Notes: generated by a model not told the origin, from the letters alone. A stretch of 64,000 nt of DNA from Rhipicephalus microplus (GCF_043290135.1 NC_134701.1:36607501-36671500); one strand, 5' to 3'; shown: positions 21,165-32,639, counted from the first letter of the stretch. Numbers and translations: made by a program.

Positions 21165-21210
21165 AGAGAGAGTATGTGTGTGTGTATGTGTATGTGTGTG
21201 TGTGCGTGCA

Positions 21211-21241
<31 letters not shown>

Positions 21242-21242
21242 T
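21165..21242. repeat. (GT)n microsatellite ending in (TA)n
   Basis: An interrupted TG repeat followed by a short TA run, at the 3' edge of the gypsy element that follows on the minus strand. Confidence 0.95.
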
Positions 21243-21455
21243 ATGAGACCACGTCCAGTACTGCAGTAACCAGGTTATCTTTTTAATCCAGACGCACGAG
21301 CCAGAGGGCCAGCCAGCGTGACATATGATGATGATCACTACAATGGTTTGGTCATACAGATGAAGATGAAGTACATAGTCAGCGCCCACACTATTTTCTC
21401 CCCTTCGCGAAGAGAGCAGCAAGTTAGAAAGAATTGGGACGCCGAATATATCGTT

Positions 21456-22815
21456 TCAGTCTAACGTGGGCGATCTCGGGGTGGCAGCGACGGCGATCAG
21501 GAGCCGCGTTGACAGGAGCAACACGATAGTTGACTTTAGATGTTCATTCCAGGATGGTGTATGGACCAAGATATCGGTGAAGGAATTTTTTGCAGACCCC
21601 AGGTGCCCGAACAGGTGTCCACAAAAGGACTTCGTTGCCTGGGCGGAACACAACAACTCGACGCTTTGCATCAATGTCGATTTTTCTTTTGTCCTGAATG
21701 GTAGCAGTGTTGGCGCGGGCGAATTCCCGGCAGTGGGCGACGCGAGCGGCGAATCTTCCGGGAGAGATGAAGATGGATTGGATGATGTGGAAAAAAAGGT
21801 GGTGTCCAGAACAAAAGTCGGTACACGGCCATACACGAGAAAAAAAGGGCTGAAATTCGTCGTATGCTGTATGGCAGTATTATATGCGAAAGTGACCAAA
21901 GGAAGTATAGTGTCCCAGTTTTTGTGATCCGGACGCACATACATAGAGATCATGTCGGACAAAAATCGGTGAAAACACTCAGTCAGACCATTAGTTTCTG
22001 GGTGATACGCTGATGTGGTCTTGTGGATGGTGTTAGAGGTCTGGAGGACTTCAGCGAGGACATGCGAAAGAAATGTCTTGCCGCAAGAAGCACACGCGGT
22101 GCGCCATGTCGTAAAATAATGGCGCGAAGAAAAAAATCGGTGACTTTAGAGGTAGCACCAGACAAAATAGCTGCCGTCTCCGCAAAGCGAGTAAGGTGGT
22201 CTGGTCCATGGCAGTAACAATCCAGCGGTGACCGGCTGCCATAAGCAGAAAAGGTCCGTATAAGTCTATGCACACAAATTCAAAGGAAGTGGACAGGCAC
22301 GCCAGTGATTGCAATGGTCCCGCGGGAAAAGATATGGTGCGTTTTCGGTACTGGCATGACGCACAGGAAGCGGCACACTTGGCGACAGAAGTGGAGAGAC
22401 CAGGCCAAAAGCAGCGAGTCTTGAAGGGGTCGTAAGTCTTGTGGAACCCTAAGTGGCCAGCTGTCGTGTCGTCATGAAACGCTTGTAAAACTTCCAGACG
22501 AAGTGGGCGAGGAATGACGGGAACCGATTACCTAGAGCATGACAAACTTGCCGCCATAATGTTCCATCTTGAAGCTTGAAACAAGCAAGTTGTCGTCTTA
22601 GGCGGCTGTTTGGAGCACGCGATAAGCCAGTGAGCTGATCGACGATCGTACGGCAGTAGGTATCGGCATGTTAGAGCGAGGTGAGATCTGTGAACGAAAA
22701 AACGTCTGCCGAGACAACGAACTCTCTTGAACCAGCAGCTGTCTGCTTGGTCACTTTGGTGGGCGGTGACGAACAGATGAAAGAGGACACTTCGGTGCTT
22801 TGCGAGAGCGGGCAA
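21456..22815 (-). pseudogene. Gypsy A integrase, broken
   Basis: The minus strand encodes integrase pieces: FEFVCIDLYGPFLLMAAGHR with WIVTAMDQTT for the start of the catalytic core (22314-22050), and later HKNWDTILPLVTFAYNTAIQ with TNFSPFFLVYGR (21962-21870) for the end of it. A basic C-terminal tail follows. Several frameshifts interrupt it. An intact protein would insert the element cDNA into the chromosome. Confidence 0.75.
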
Positions 22816-22868
22816 CGCAACAAAGCGTCGGCATCTTGGTGCTGCGGACCCGACCTATATGTAACGCT

Positions 22869-24229
22869 TTAATCATACTCTTGCACTTGTAACACCCAAT
22901 GGCCAAGGGGTCCCGACAAATTTTTGAGAGACGATAACCAACACAGAGCATGATGGTCAGTCATGATTTTGAAATGCCAGCCATATAAATAGAAGCGAAA
23001 CTTTTGTACGGACCACACGATGGCGAGACATTCTTGCTCAGTGACGCTGTAATTTCGCTGAGCAGGTGACAGAGTATAGCTTGCGTAGGCCACGGCTTGT
23101 TCTCCAGAAGCGTGGTTCCGCTGAAGAAGGACAGCACCGATGCCAAGTCCACTTGCGTCAGTGGTGCTGCAGGCTCGAAATAGCGAAGCACTGGCCGTGA
23201 TGTGAGGCATCGCTTAAGGGTGTGAAAAGCGGCTTCGCAGTCATCCGACCAGACAAAGGGTGCGCTCGTGGTCAGAAGTTTCTGCAAAGGGGCCGCAATA
23301 GTAGCCAAATCCTGTACATAGTGGCGGAAATATGACGCCAAGCCAAGAAAGCTGCGGAGGTCTTTGGGTGTGGTTGGGGTAGAAAAGTGCAGTACCGCGA
23401 CAACCTTGTTGGGATCAGGCTCAATGCCATGTTTACTGACGACGTGACCTAACACCTTGATGCTGTGACTTGCAAACTGAAACTTCTTAGTGCTGAGCTT
23501 GAGATCGGCCTTAGCTAAACACTTGAGGACTTCGTCTAGCCGTTTTAGGTGCTGTGGGAAGCTGGACGAAAACATAACAATGTCGTCCAGGTAGCAAAGG
23601 CACGTCTTCCATTTTAATCCCCGCAGTACCGTGTCTATCATTCTTTCAAATGTGGCTGGGGCGTTCTATAGGTCAAAAGGCATCACATTGAATTCAAAGA
23701 GCCCATCTGGCGTAGCAAACGCAGTCTTCTCTTTATCAGACTCGTTCATCGGAATCTGCAATAATCAGAGCGCAAGTCGAGACTTGAAAACTACTCGACA
23801 CTTTGTAAAGTATCAAGTGCGTCGTAAATGCGAGGAATTGGGTAGACGTCCTTACGAGTAATTTTGTTCAGTGATCTGTAATCAATGCAGAACCGTTCCG
23901 AGCCATCCTTTTTTTTTTACTAGTACGACAGGAGAAGACCATGCGTTTGTCAAAGGCCTGTTGACATTGCGCGTGAGCATGTCGTTGACTTGTTCTTCTA
24001 TAAGCTTGCGTTCAGAAGCCGACACACGGTAAGGGCGGCAGCGAATGACACAGGATTTGTCGTTGTCGATACGATGGGCGGCCACTGTTATTTGACCCAG
24101 ACCTTCGGAACAAACGTCAAAGCAAGTTTTGTGCTTCATTAATAATACTAGAAAGGCATCAGTTTGCGTTGGGTTGAGATGTTCATACAAAGTAGCCCTG
24201 AGAGCAGGAGATGCATCTTTTGCTGGCAT
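22869..24229 (-). pseudogene. Gypsy A reverse transcriptase-RNase H, broken
   Basis: Successive minus-strand frames give the RT N-terminus ([13 protein letters not shown], near 23920), the catalytic CYLDDIVMFSSS (near 23590), the thumb with LGHVVSKHGIEPDPNKV and FLGLASYFRHYV (23450-23330), and an RNase H with [29 protein letters not shown] and TDHHALCWL (23170-22930). At least three frameshifts lie between the pieces. The sequence is closest in the window to gypsy B at 53344-58466. Confidence 0.85.
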
Positions 24230-24361
24230 ACACTTTGAGAATGACGAAGCAGATAAACCAGTGACGACACAAACCGGTGCTTTTTCGGTAATGCTTGCAA
24301 CAGTGGTCCTCTCTGGCAGAAGAAGTGGTTTTGGCGTCGTGTTGCAGGCTGTGATGCTTGA

Positions 24362-24874
24362 TCAACCACGGGAGAACCTCACTAAACAAAATGCGATGGT
24401 GATCCCTCGAAAAATGCAGAGCTGGCAAGGAACAACCATAGCATCACCATCTAGAATGTCTCGTGACTTCATCGTAAGGACACGTTCTTGTCCGGGAGGC
24501 AGGACGAAATCCGCAGCTGTCACAAGGTTGGGCGACGAAAGGTCGGCAGCAGAAGAAAGCTCAGTGTCCGTAATACGAATGAGGGGCCGACCACACGAAA
24601 TCACAGCAGACGCCGCTGACAAGAAGTACCAGCCTAAGATTATCTGATGAGCACACGAAGGCAGCACAGCCAATTGTACGTGATGACGGATTCCATCGAT
24701 GAGAACACGAGCAGTACACAATCCAGTAGGCCAAATCGGACTGTCATTAGCGCCGCATAACATGAGACCGGAATAAGAAGTTTGCACTTTACGCAGGCGA
24801 AAACACAATTCACGATCAATTACCGAAATGGCGGCTCCAGTGTCTATAAGGGCATCAACAAAAACACTTTCCAC
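24362..24874 (-). pseudogene. Gypsy A aspartic protease
   Basis: A 170-codon minus-strand frame with the retroviral-type active site ALIDTGAAISVID near its start and a downstream hydrophobic AHQIILGWYFLS flap/dimer region. It would cleave the Gag-Pol polyprotein. This module is intact as far as can be read, but it sits in a broken element. Confidence 0.8.
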
Positions 24875-25049
24875 ACAGGCAGTAAATTAGCTGGGCGAGA
24901 TGGAGGAGTTGTAACGATTCGACTACAAGCAGTTTCCCCTTCAAAAACTGCACCTTCTAGTATTCCGAGTCCAGAGAGATCGGCGCGGGACGCAGGGGTG
25001 ATGACGTCGGGTCTCGGGGCAAAGTTTCTTTCGTAAGCTGGGTAACCAC

Positions 25050-25976
25050 GTCGTTCGTCCTGCTGAGGGTGGCGGCAGATACGGGATATATGAACCCTTG
25101 TGCCACATTAGAAGCAGATGGTGCGCGGAGGACGCCATGTAGAATAGTGGCGTGACCTTGGCACTTGCGTTGTCATCGCAGCCACATGATCGCATGCAGA
25201 CCCACTTCCGTGCAGACCCACTTCCGTGCAGACCCACTTTCGTCTAGTCAAGGATGAGCGTGGTGAAATCCACAGGCACATGTGTTTGATGACGCGGTAG
25301 AATGTCCAGTAAGATGGAGGCTGGCGCCTCAGCGTCTACTGAATGGTCTGACGACTCTGGATGGCGTTCTTTGGGGCCTGTCGCAGGGCGTTTTGCGAAA
25401 CTTGCCGTGAGAGACCTACAGGACACAGGTAGGTACACCATCGGGCCGCTGCTCCATGACAGCAGAAATGCCTGTGCAAGTCAGAGTTACACGATCGTGA
25501 TTGTTCCCTACATCTTGGTCACCGAGAGATGACAGGATGGTAGGGGCTCGAATCGCATCCTCTAGGTCGGGCTTTTCCCGAGTTCCGTCCTGAGAGAAGG
25601 TCGAGTTACATGGGCAGGTGGCACAGGGAATCAGACCGAAAGCAGCTATGAGCTTGACGCTCCACTCCGCCCATGACTGCTGCTTCCAACCACATACCGG
25701 TGCCACGCCGCTGCACCTTCCCGAAGACGGTCTATGGCCACATACCATTTCTGATTCTCTGTCCAGGCCACGCGCATTACTAGCGCGTTGACGGTTGCCA
25801 CCCAGCTGTCGGCGTTGTTCCGGACCCTGTCGAATTCTGGCAGTTCGCAGGTAGACGGCGATGGTGGGGCGGCACGTGACAATGCGGATATCACTGAGGC
25901 AACGCCAACGAGTTGGTCTGAGAGCTGCAGGTGGGTGCCCAAAGCTGCCTGCGTTGTTCCAATGGGCTTGCCTCAA
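25050..25976 (-). pseudogene. Gypsy A gag and zinc knuckle remnants
   Basis: The segment LPEFDRVRNNADSWVATVNA with AWTENQKWYVAIDRLREG (25860-25700) fits a gag capsid, where a proline-containing start is followed by a W...F/L pattern and a helical region. A cysteine/histidine cluster near 25110-25065 is the likely CCHC knuckle, with one frameshift. The rest is degraded. Confidence 0.6.
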
Positions 25977-26199
25977 GGTCGTGCGAGGCAGCTACATCCA
26001 ACACGGCGTTAGTGGCACGCAATTCTGGCAACATTGTAGGAGCTCGCTTGGAGATTGACGCTGCCAGCTCATTAGTCTTGAGGCGGAGTAGCGCGATGGT
26101 ACGCCGCAGGTTCACGGCGCTGTCGTGTGTGAAGTCCGAAGCGTTGGTGATCGCGGTCTCCGAATGAGTAGCGGTTGCAGCACTCACTTCGGTGAGGCT

Positions 26200-26765
26200 G
26201 ACGAGCAGAAAAGCCTGGACGGCGTTCCCTGGCACCTCGTATGTTGAAAGAGTGCAGCAACAGGAATGTAGGCCATGGGAAGCGTGAGCGGCATTCCCAA
26301 AGGACAGGAGCCGGTGCGGATCTCTGCCGCGAAACGGTGGCAGGGTGTCAATAAGGTCATGCCCTACAACCCCAGGGAAGGCCTGGACGCCGTCCACTGG
26401 TGCTTTGAAGGGTAGCTGAAGTTGCGGGTGGAACCCCATTGCCAAGGAAGCGTGAAGGGCGTTCCTCGATAGAGAAGCCCGCACTGCCGACGAACCACGA
26501 AGACACGTACCGGTGGCTTCCCGCAGAGGGTTCACTTGGCGGCTTGCGCTAACGGCAGAATCCATAGCCAAGGACGTGTGGATGGCGTCCTTGTGAAATG
26601 GTACCGGTAACGTGTACTGCAGCCGGCGAGGAGGCCTTGACGCCGTCACCGAACGGTGGTGGCAGTGGCGGCAGCTGAACAGCTGCCGAGTAGGCCTTGA
26701 CGCCGTCCTCAAGCAGCGGTTATTGCGGCTGTCCTCGATGACGAAGCCGGGACGTAAAACTTCTT
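26200..26765 (-). repeat. Diverged repeats in gypsy A leader
   Basis: Between the putative primer site and gag, a motif close to GACGGCGTCAAGGCC recurs at about 26705, 26645, 26390 and 26220, with weaker forms near 26575, 26465 and 26290, embedded in longer similar modules containing GTACCGGT or similar. Such a repetitive leader may be a packaging or translation-control region, but this is speculative. Confidence 0.55.
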
Positions 26766-26917
26766 CCTCGGCTGCGCCATTGTGATGTACTAGACAGAGA
26801 ACAAGAGACAACACCCGATCCTGGGCCAGCTGTCCTTATTCTGTCTTTTTCTTTGCCTTGCCTTAGCAGCCCACGCGCCCGAGCACCAGCGTCTTTCTTC
26901 GTCTTGACAATATAAAT

Positions 26918-26933
26918 ATATATATATATACAC

Positions 26934-26999
<66 letters not shown>
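26918..26999. repeat. (TA)n microsatellite
   Basis: Nearly pure TA repeat directly adjoining the left end of Tigger copy 2. Because Tigger elements target TA, the tract may be the insertion target. Confidence 0.97.
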
Positions 27000-27001
<2 letters not shown>

Positions 27002-28888
27002 TTCGAGCCCACATATAAGCGCCCCACTTAAAACAAACTTTCGCTTGAAACGAACAATATCCGCATGACCGTGAAAATATACATTGGTTCAATGGCACAA
27101 AATCGCACTTACAACGAACGTCTTTGAGCGCCGCTGATCGGTTGCAGCGAATGGAGTCAGCAGTCGGCCGACTTCCCGGTAAACCAATTTCGTCCACTGA
27201 TCAGGCATCGGCGAGGTGCCCATACATTCTTATTGTTAAACGCCGACCCTACCTCAGTGCCTCTCTAGTTGCCGCTCTCTCCGACCGCTTTTGTTACGCA
27301 CTCCTCCCTCCTTTGTCCCCCCCCCCCCCCCCCCCCCGCTACTCTGAGCATTCCACAGCGCCAGACGAGGCCCGTGTTTTCACACTGCCACTGATTTTTC
27401 GAAGACCGGTCGGTCATCTACACCATTTTTGATCGCTGGCACTGTCGACGTCGACAGCCTAGAGTGACCAGACCATTGGCCAACATCGTCGGCCACCGAC
27501 TGTATCCGATAGCCTGCGTCTAGTGCACGCGCGTATGCTACCACACCAACTTTGATAATTTGTGATTCGTTTCGTGTTTAGGACTTGTTCTCGCTCACTT
27601 CGCACTCGTCTCAGCATCCCTTCCGCACGCATGCGAAAGTGCGAAAACAGCTGTTAACTTGCGCGGAACAAATCGCGAAATATCGAAGTTCGTGAGGCCA
27701 CACAAACCCGCCAGCGCAACAAAACAATTTTTGACCACGGCGGCTGATTCTTCGAACACCACCGCGCGCACCAATTCAGGGGGCCATGCACTCTTTCCAA
27801 GTTTTTCTACGCACGAGTTTTGCGAACCTTTCAAGCAAGCTACCCAACCTGCCTCCTTCCCATGTGTTTTGGTTTTCAAGGTTGCACTCTTGCCGCATCC
27901 TGCCCTCTCTTTATCGCAACTCCTTGCCCTTCTCTCGCAAGTCTGCTTTCCTGTCTTGATCACAACCCCTTAGCTCGTCTATAGTGGCTAGGATAGGCAC
28001 TGTAGCCCGTCTCCACTGCTTCGCGACGCCTGCCACGCTGGCTCGAATTAGTTTCATTTTCTGACTGGAAACAGGCCCAGAGCTGGTCCACGCGTTCTGG
28101 CATGTGTGTGGCGTGTGCGCATCTTGCTCGCACTTGGTGTGCGTGTGTGGTTATGATCGCCGACGGGAGGACCAGCACGCTTTTCCTTCCTGCTCAACAA
28201 AACGTCGAAAGTGTGACCGCTTGGCTTGAGCGTAATCCGCATGTTAGGTGCCGCGTTGCAGAGCACTTGCTCATAGCTGTTGACCACCTGGCAGCCAACT
28301 TGCCGCTTCGGGCGTCCTGGTACGCAGCTGTGGAGATGGTGAATATTTCGTGGGTGGCGATGACGGCTACATGCGTGCGAAACTGTTTTCGTGAGGCCGA
28401 GTTTGTCGACGTCGGGCCTGATGCCGAGCCTGAAGCTTCGGAACAGCACCACTGGGGCTGCGATTTGTGGCAGCGCGTCGTTGACTCCGACCTGGGAGAG
28501 CGGGTGGGACATCTGTTGCGATGGTTTAATTACGGCTGATGATTATGCCGACACTACGGAATCGTGCACGGATCAGGGCATTGTGAATGGAGTACATTGC
28601 GAGAACGATTTGGAGGAATCAATTGCGAGAATGACGAAACTTTGGAGTCAGTGCCTCATGCAGCTTATGTCACGGGCCTTGGCAAACGAGCGCCCTGCCG
28701 TTTGAAAAGTACTCGAGCCCGCCCTTATTCCTTCTGCTATTCGAAACACGTGCATCACGGACTTTTGGGGGCATAAAAAGTTTGTTTTCACGCGAAACTT
28801 TTTCAAAAGCTGTGTTTCATTTACTATGAACTTCGGCATACAGCAAACGGATGCCGCGTAATGCTCAGGTTCGATAAAAGCGCTCGAT

Positions 28889-28890
<2 letters not shown>
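27000..28890 (+). mobile_element. Tigger/pogo DNA transposon, copy 2, internally deleted
   Basis: Same family as 19211-20920 but in the opposite direction. The left end is CATTCGAGCCCACATATAAG and the right end read inward is AATCGAGCGCTTTTATCGAACC, a decayed form of the CAGTCGAGCCC repeat. Both ends lie in (TA)n tracts. Similarity to copy 1 is visible throughout, for example the AATAAGAATGTATGGGCACC and GAAATATTCACCA segments. The plus strand carries a transposase remnant. A poly-C run at 27319-27338 is absent from copy 1. Confidence 0.78.
28102..28705 (+). pseudogene. Tigger transposase C-terminal remnant, copy 2
   Basis: The 28102-28539 frame contains FLPAQQNVESVTAWLERN and AVEMVNISWVAMTATCVRNC followed by FREAEFVDV, then after a frameshift ADDYADTTESCTDQGIVNGV. 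These correspond in order to the end of the DDE domain and the acidic C-terminal tail of Tigger/pogo transposases. The CENP-B-like DNA-binding domain and the three catalytic acids are not present between the left end and this piece, so an internal deletion removed them. Confidence 0.7.

Positions 28891-28959
<69 letters not shown>
28891..28959. repeat. (TA)n microsatellite
   Basis: Pure TA repeat between Tigger copy 2 and a palindrome. Confidence 0.97.
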
Positions 28960-28961
<2 letters not shown>

Positions 28962-29038
28962 GATATGGCACAATGGTATTGTCAACAAGGATAAATATAT
29001 TTATCCTTGTTGACAACGCTCACGTTGTGCCATATCTC
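28960..29038. repeat. Palindrome, arms about 38 bp
   Basis: GGATATGGCACAA and TTGTCAACAAGGATAAATAT on the left are mirrored by ATTTATCCTTGTTGACAA and TTGTGCCATATC on the right around the centre near 29000. The two arms differ by a few bases and a small insertion. Its origin is unknown. It may be the end of a Penelope-like or fold-back element. Confidence 0.8.
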
Positions 29039-29084
29039 ATACCTTCACGAAGACTAACTGGCCCATTAAATTATTACTCCCTTT

Positions 29085-29540
29085 ATATATATAGTCGGAA
29101 AGCAATTTTGAAACATGGCGGAAGTTTAGAAAATTATGTGAGAAAATAGAGGAAACGAAGAACCAAAATCATCGCGTGCACTGCGACACAGCGTTCCTTT
29201 CGCGGACCGAAGTCATGACGATACTCTGTCATTGACGAGGCAGTTCGATATTGGGTTCACGACCAAAGAACCAAAAGCCTGAGTATTTGCTACAATGATA
29301 CTGAAGCAATATCACATGCTGTAACAAAGGATATGTACATCCTGCTAACCGAGTTCAAAGTATCATAGAAATGGGTCATGCACTTCATGAAACGGGACGG
29401 CCCAAGCATAAGACGATGCACAACTGTATGCCAAAGGTTGCCTGAAGGCTATGAAAAAAAGCAGCTCGCGTTTTTTCACTACGTAAGTGACCTGAAGGCA
29501 AAGCATCCATTCCTTCAACCGACGTGGAAAGCCCGGTGCT
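29085..29540 (+). pseudogene. Tigger transposase N-terminal (CENP-B-like) remnant
   Basis: The plus-strand frame at 29227-29370 reads IDEAVRYWVHDQRTKSLSIC and ends LLTEFKVS before a stop. The frame at 29378-29540 reads FMKRDGPSIRRCTTVCQRLP and EGYEKKQLAFFHYV. This is the CENP-B/Tc5-type DNA-binding half of a Tigger transposase, where a WF..FMKRN.LS.RR.TTVCQ.LP pattern is characteristic. No catalytic domain follows. It is a different fragment from the C-terminal pieces nearby. Confidence 0.65.
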
Positions 29541-29561
29541 TTCCACATGTGGCATCTCAGT

Positions 29562-29680
29562 ACAGTGGAACACCGCTATAACGTTCCTCACTGCTGAATT
29601 TTCTTGCCTGTTACGTTATACTTCATCAATCCCAGTAGAGCTCTCATACAATCCCATGTATTGCAAACCCCGGTGTTACG
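29562..29680 (+). repeat. Solitary Tigger-type terminal end
   Basis: TA then CAGTGGAACACCGCTATAAC is a Tigger/pogo-like terminus pointing right, followed by CTGTTACGTTATACTTC. No partner end is seen. A purine-rich tract (29685-29815, almost only A and G) begins soon after. Confidence 0.45.
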
Positions 29681-29684
29681 TCAG

Positions 29685-29820
29685 AAAGTGAAAAAGAAAG
29701 AAATAGGAAGAAGGATAGAAAGGGCAAGAGAAATAGACAAAAAATAGAGGAGAAATAAAGATGGAGAAAACTGAAAAAGGAAAAAGAGAAAGGAGGAAAG
29801 GAAGCTCAAGAGAAACAAAG
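29685..29820 (+). repeat. Purine-rich (GA) low-complexity tract
   Basis: About 130 bases of almost exclusively A and G on the plus strand, with few interruptions. It is capable of triplex formation in principle. No gene. Confidence 0.9.
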
Positions 29821-29997
29821 CTGACTTCCTAGCTTAGCAATTTTTTAGGGCTTGCTGCATGTATACTTTTGTGTGCTAGAGACCTGCAATCCCACTGCAG
29901 TCTGGCTCTTAACTAGTGTGCTATACTTATAGAAAGCATTAACAATATGATGCTGACCTTAACTTTGTCGTCTGACAGCTATCCAGCCAGCCTCGTA

Positions 29998-30230
29998 CCC
30001 TCGTGGTGGTCTATTGGTTAAGGTACTCGGCTCCTGAACCACAAGTTGCGAGTTCGCATACCGGCTGCGGCAGCTGCATTTTCGATGGAGACGAAAATGC
30101 TGTAGGGTGGTGTGCTCAGATTTGGGTGCATGTTAAAGAACCTCAGGTAGAAATTTTCGGAGCCCTCCACTGCAGCGTCTCATAATCATGTGTTGGTTTT
30201 GGGACGATAAACCCCACATATCCAACAATC
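29998..30230 (+). mobile_element. tRNA-derived SINE (Ruka-like), copy 1
   Basis: Starts with a tRNA-like head (GTGGTCTATTGGTTAAGGTA as A-box, GAGTTCGCATACC as a decayed B-box) followed by the conserved body GATTTGGGTGCATGTTAAAG and TTTTGGGACGATAAACCCC. Copies 2 and 3 at 49837-50068 and 52985-53225 share this body. From memory this matches the Ruka family of ticks. RNA polymerase III would transcribe it and a LINE would supply reverse transcriptase. Confidence 0.82.
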
Positions 30231-32639
30231 CGGTCAGCCTCAAACCTATGATGCTTTCTATAAGGAACAGCTCAATAGCAATGAGCAAGACTGCCATGCA
30301 ACCGCAGGTCTAACACACCAACTACATACGGTAAGTGTGCGAAGTGCATGAAAAAACCTTTTAGTTACTAAATAGCAATATCTATGTATATCTATTGAAT
30401 GTCCATTCAGCATCCATGTGCAACATTACCTGCAACCTTACTGAGATGAGCTTTTCAGTTGCGAGTACACCTAATCTTCATAATTTAAATTTCTAAGGTA
30501 TCTAACACTTTTACATTGTCCACGAGAAATATACCATGGATGTCTACACAATATTTGTGGTTCACTAAGCTTAGGTACTAGACCACCAAGGCGGAGCCAT
30601 GCGCCACAATTAATAGGTGATTAGGAGCAAGCTTTTGTAATGGGTTGGAGCATTGGACGACCACAAAGAGAGATATATAAATTGAAAGAAAAGACAGGGA
30701 GGTTAACCTAGAAGAACCATTTGACCTAAAAGAACCGGTAGAAAAAAAAAAATGGCTGAAGATTTTGGCGATTTCGCCGGTAGAGCTGTGCGCCGCTGCC
30801 GCCGCCCGTTTTCGCTCACGCCGTTCATGCCACTGCCGAAGTTCTGAAAGAGACCACGCCGCCGCCGCACATTAATTTGCAGTTCACCACCATTTCTCTT
30901 ATTTTTACCCAAGCGGGCAATCTGGGCATAAAATGCATCACTTCACCTTCTTTTCTGCACCAATAAAATTTCGAAGAGCGGCATTAGCGGTGTCTTGACT
31001 GCTCTCTAGTTTACGTGCATGCATGCCCTGTCTATATAAGGGCCCTAAAAAGCTTCTGAAGATACATAGTCTAGCATGTCGTTCTCTCTCGGCGTTTCTC
31101 GTTCCTTTGGTACCCTTGGGGACGCCAGAACAGCAATTCACGTGACATGATTAGGGCACATATTTTAGGATGGTCCATATACGAGAAATATCAGTTGTAA
31201 ATTGCTTTCTCCTCTGTTTTGCCATGCGTTCACCACCCACCACCCTTGTTCTTCCTCGCGTTTTGAAGGATTATCATGCGCGACTAACTTGTGATTTCGC
31301 TGCATTCCGTGTTTTCAATTGCACAGATGGAAATAAGAAGTGTAGCTGAGACTTTTGAAATCCTGATTGGCTTAACACTCATCGCTCACAATGCACACAG
31401 GCTTTCTGAAGACATAAATGTTGAAGATCTTGCAAGAATTGTAATAAAGAGAGTGTAGTGCAGTGTAATCGAGAATGACACCAAAGAAAAAGGCTCCAAA
31501 ATATTATTCTCCCAACGAACGAATTTTTTACAGCGAAGAAAACGCAGCTCTCCATAACAAAGGCCAGCCCACTTTGACAGTGTATGTATACTTTTTGACT
31601 GCAAGAAACATTACATAAACACTCTCTACAGGCTTTTATCAGCCCTGCTAAAGAAACAGTGCTGGAGCATAGATAAAACAAGTTGCCTATCTGCATCGCA
31701 AATAGGATGCATGCGATGACATCACTACACGTGCGATGCCTACCATCGATTGCTCCTTAACCGGTAAGGAAGCGCTGTCTGTCTTTTGCTGGACAAAGTA
31801 GCGTGAAGAGATACTCCGGTAGAAAACTGTGTGGCTCGATCCACAACTGTAAACATCGAATATAAAGGCGTGGTCACGGGTGCTAGCACGTTAGGTATTT
31901 CAGCAGGCATTAGCGAACGGCTTGTTTAACCTTTTACACACTATGACTTCACTGTACGAACCTTGCTTTTTTTTTTTTTCCCGAAAGCAGCGTCCCACAG
32001 AGTTTTACACACTACAGCATTTTCACACACTAAACTTTTACAGTTTCGCAAGATCAAATGAAAAAAGTTAGCTTCAGCTTAAGTTCGTTACAGGGCTGAA
32101 GGATCTTGTCTCACGGTCTAAAATGTAAAGTCGTCAAAGGGTTTTCTGGCCATATTTTGTTGAAGTCACCTCAAACTTAGCATGTTTTCTTCAAAGACCT
32201 CCAATAAAAACTGTTTCGAGGTTTCTTAAAATTGATGACACCACCGTACTGGACACTTTAACCTCATTTTTTGAGGAATATGAATGTTTTAGCAAATTTT
32301 GCAATTTAGATGCGCTGCTTCTAAAGTTTTGTGATAATGCCTATCAAAGTGCGTGACATAAAAATATATTAAATGGAAACCATGACAACCACGCTACCAA
32401 AAAGATATATTCCATTCCACTCTATGCATAAAGTGTTTAGGTAACAATCGTCATTCTAAGGGTAATGATAATGCTTCTTGAGTTAATGCATTGAAAATTG
32501 AATAGAAGTTAAAATCAAGAGGCTAAGAAGAACTACTACTTTATTTCATTTCATTTCATTTTGACTTAAAGGCAGGCAATTGGGCCCTTAGAGTCCGTTC
32601 CTGGACCCTACGGGTCCGAGAACAACAAGCTGGCTGATA
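30231..32639. other. Non-coding stretch, nothing recognised
   Basis: About 2.4 kb of A/T-rich DNA with only short reading frames, inside the putative large intron. A T/C tract lies near 31970. I find no terminal repeats, coding signature or RNA gene. Confidence 0.55.

Larger units (their letters stand above)
21243..26790 (-). mobile_element. Ty3/gypsy retrotransposon A, decayed
   Basis: A minus-strand element with domains in the ordinary gypsy order: gag, zinc knuckle, protease, reverse transcriptase, RNase H, integrase. On the left a purine tract (GAAGGGGAGAAAA) is followed by TGTGGGCGCTGACTATG, a plausible polypurine tract and 3' LTR start at about 21394. On the right, ACATCACA precedes TGGCGCAGCCGAGG (about 26785-26771), a plausible LTR end and primer site. 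The two putative LTRs do not resemble each other, so boundaries are approximate and the 5' LTR may be truncated or recombined by the (TA)n tract at 26930-26998. Tigger copies 1 and 2 flank it in inverted orientation. Confidence 0.75.

Noticed and set aside
21171..21232. CRISPR-like or regular repeat array
   Set aside because: It is a (GT)n microsatellite with no unique spacers, and the genome is eukaryotic.
21394..26910. Matching LTR pair for gypsy A
   Set aside because: The putative 3' LTR (TGTGGGCGCTGAC...) does not align with the sequence before the primer site (TGTCAAGACGAAG...ACATCACA). Only approximate boundaries are given.
26790..27197. 135-codon minus-strand frame
   Set aside because: Much of it is a run of Y and I from the (TA)n microsatellite. 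The same reason excludes the 60196-60426 frame.
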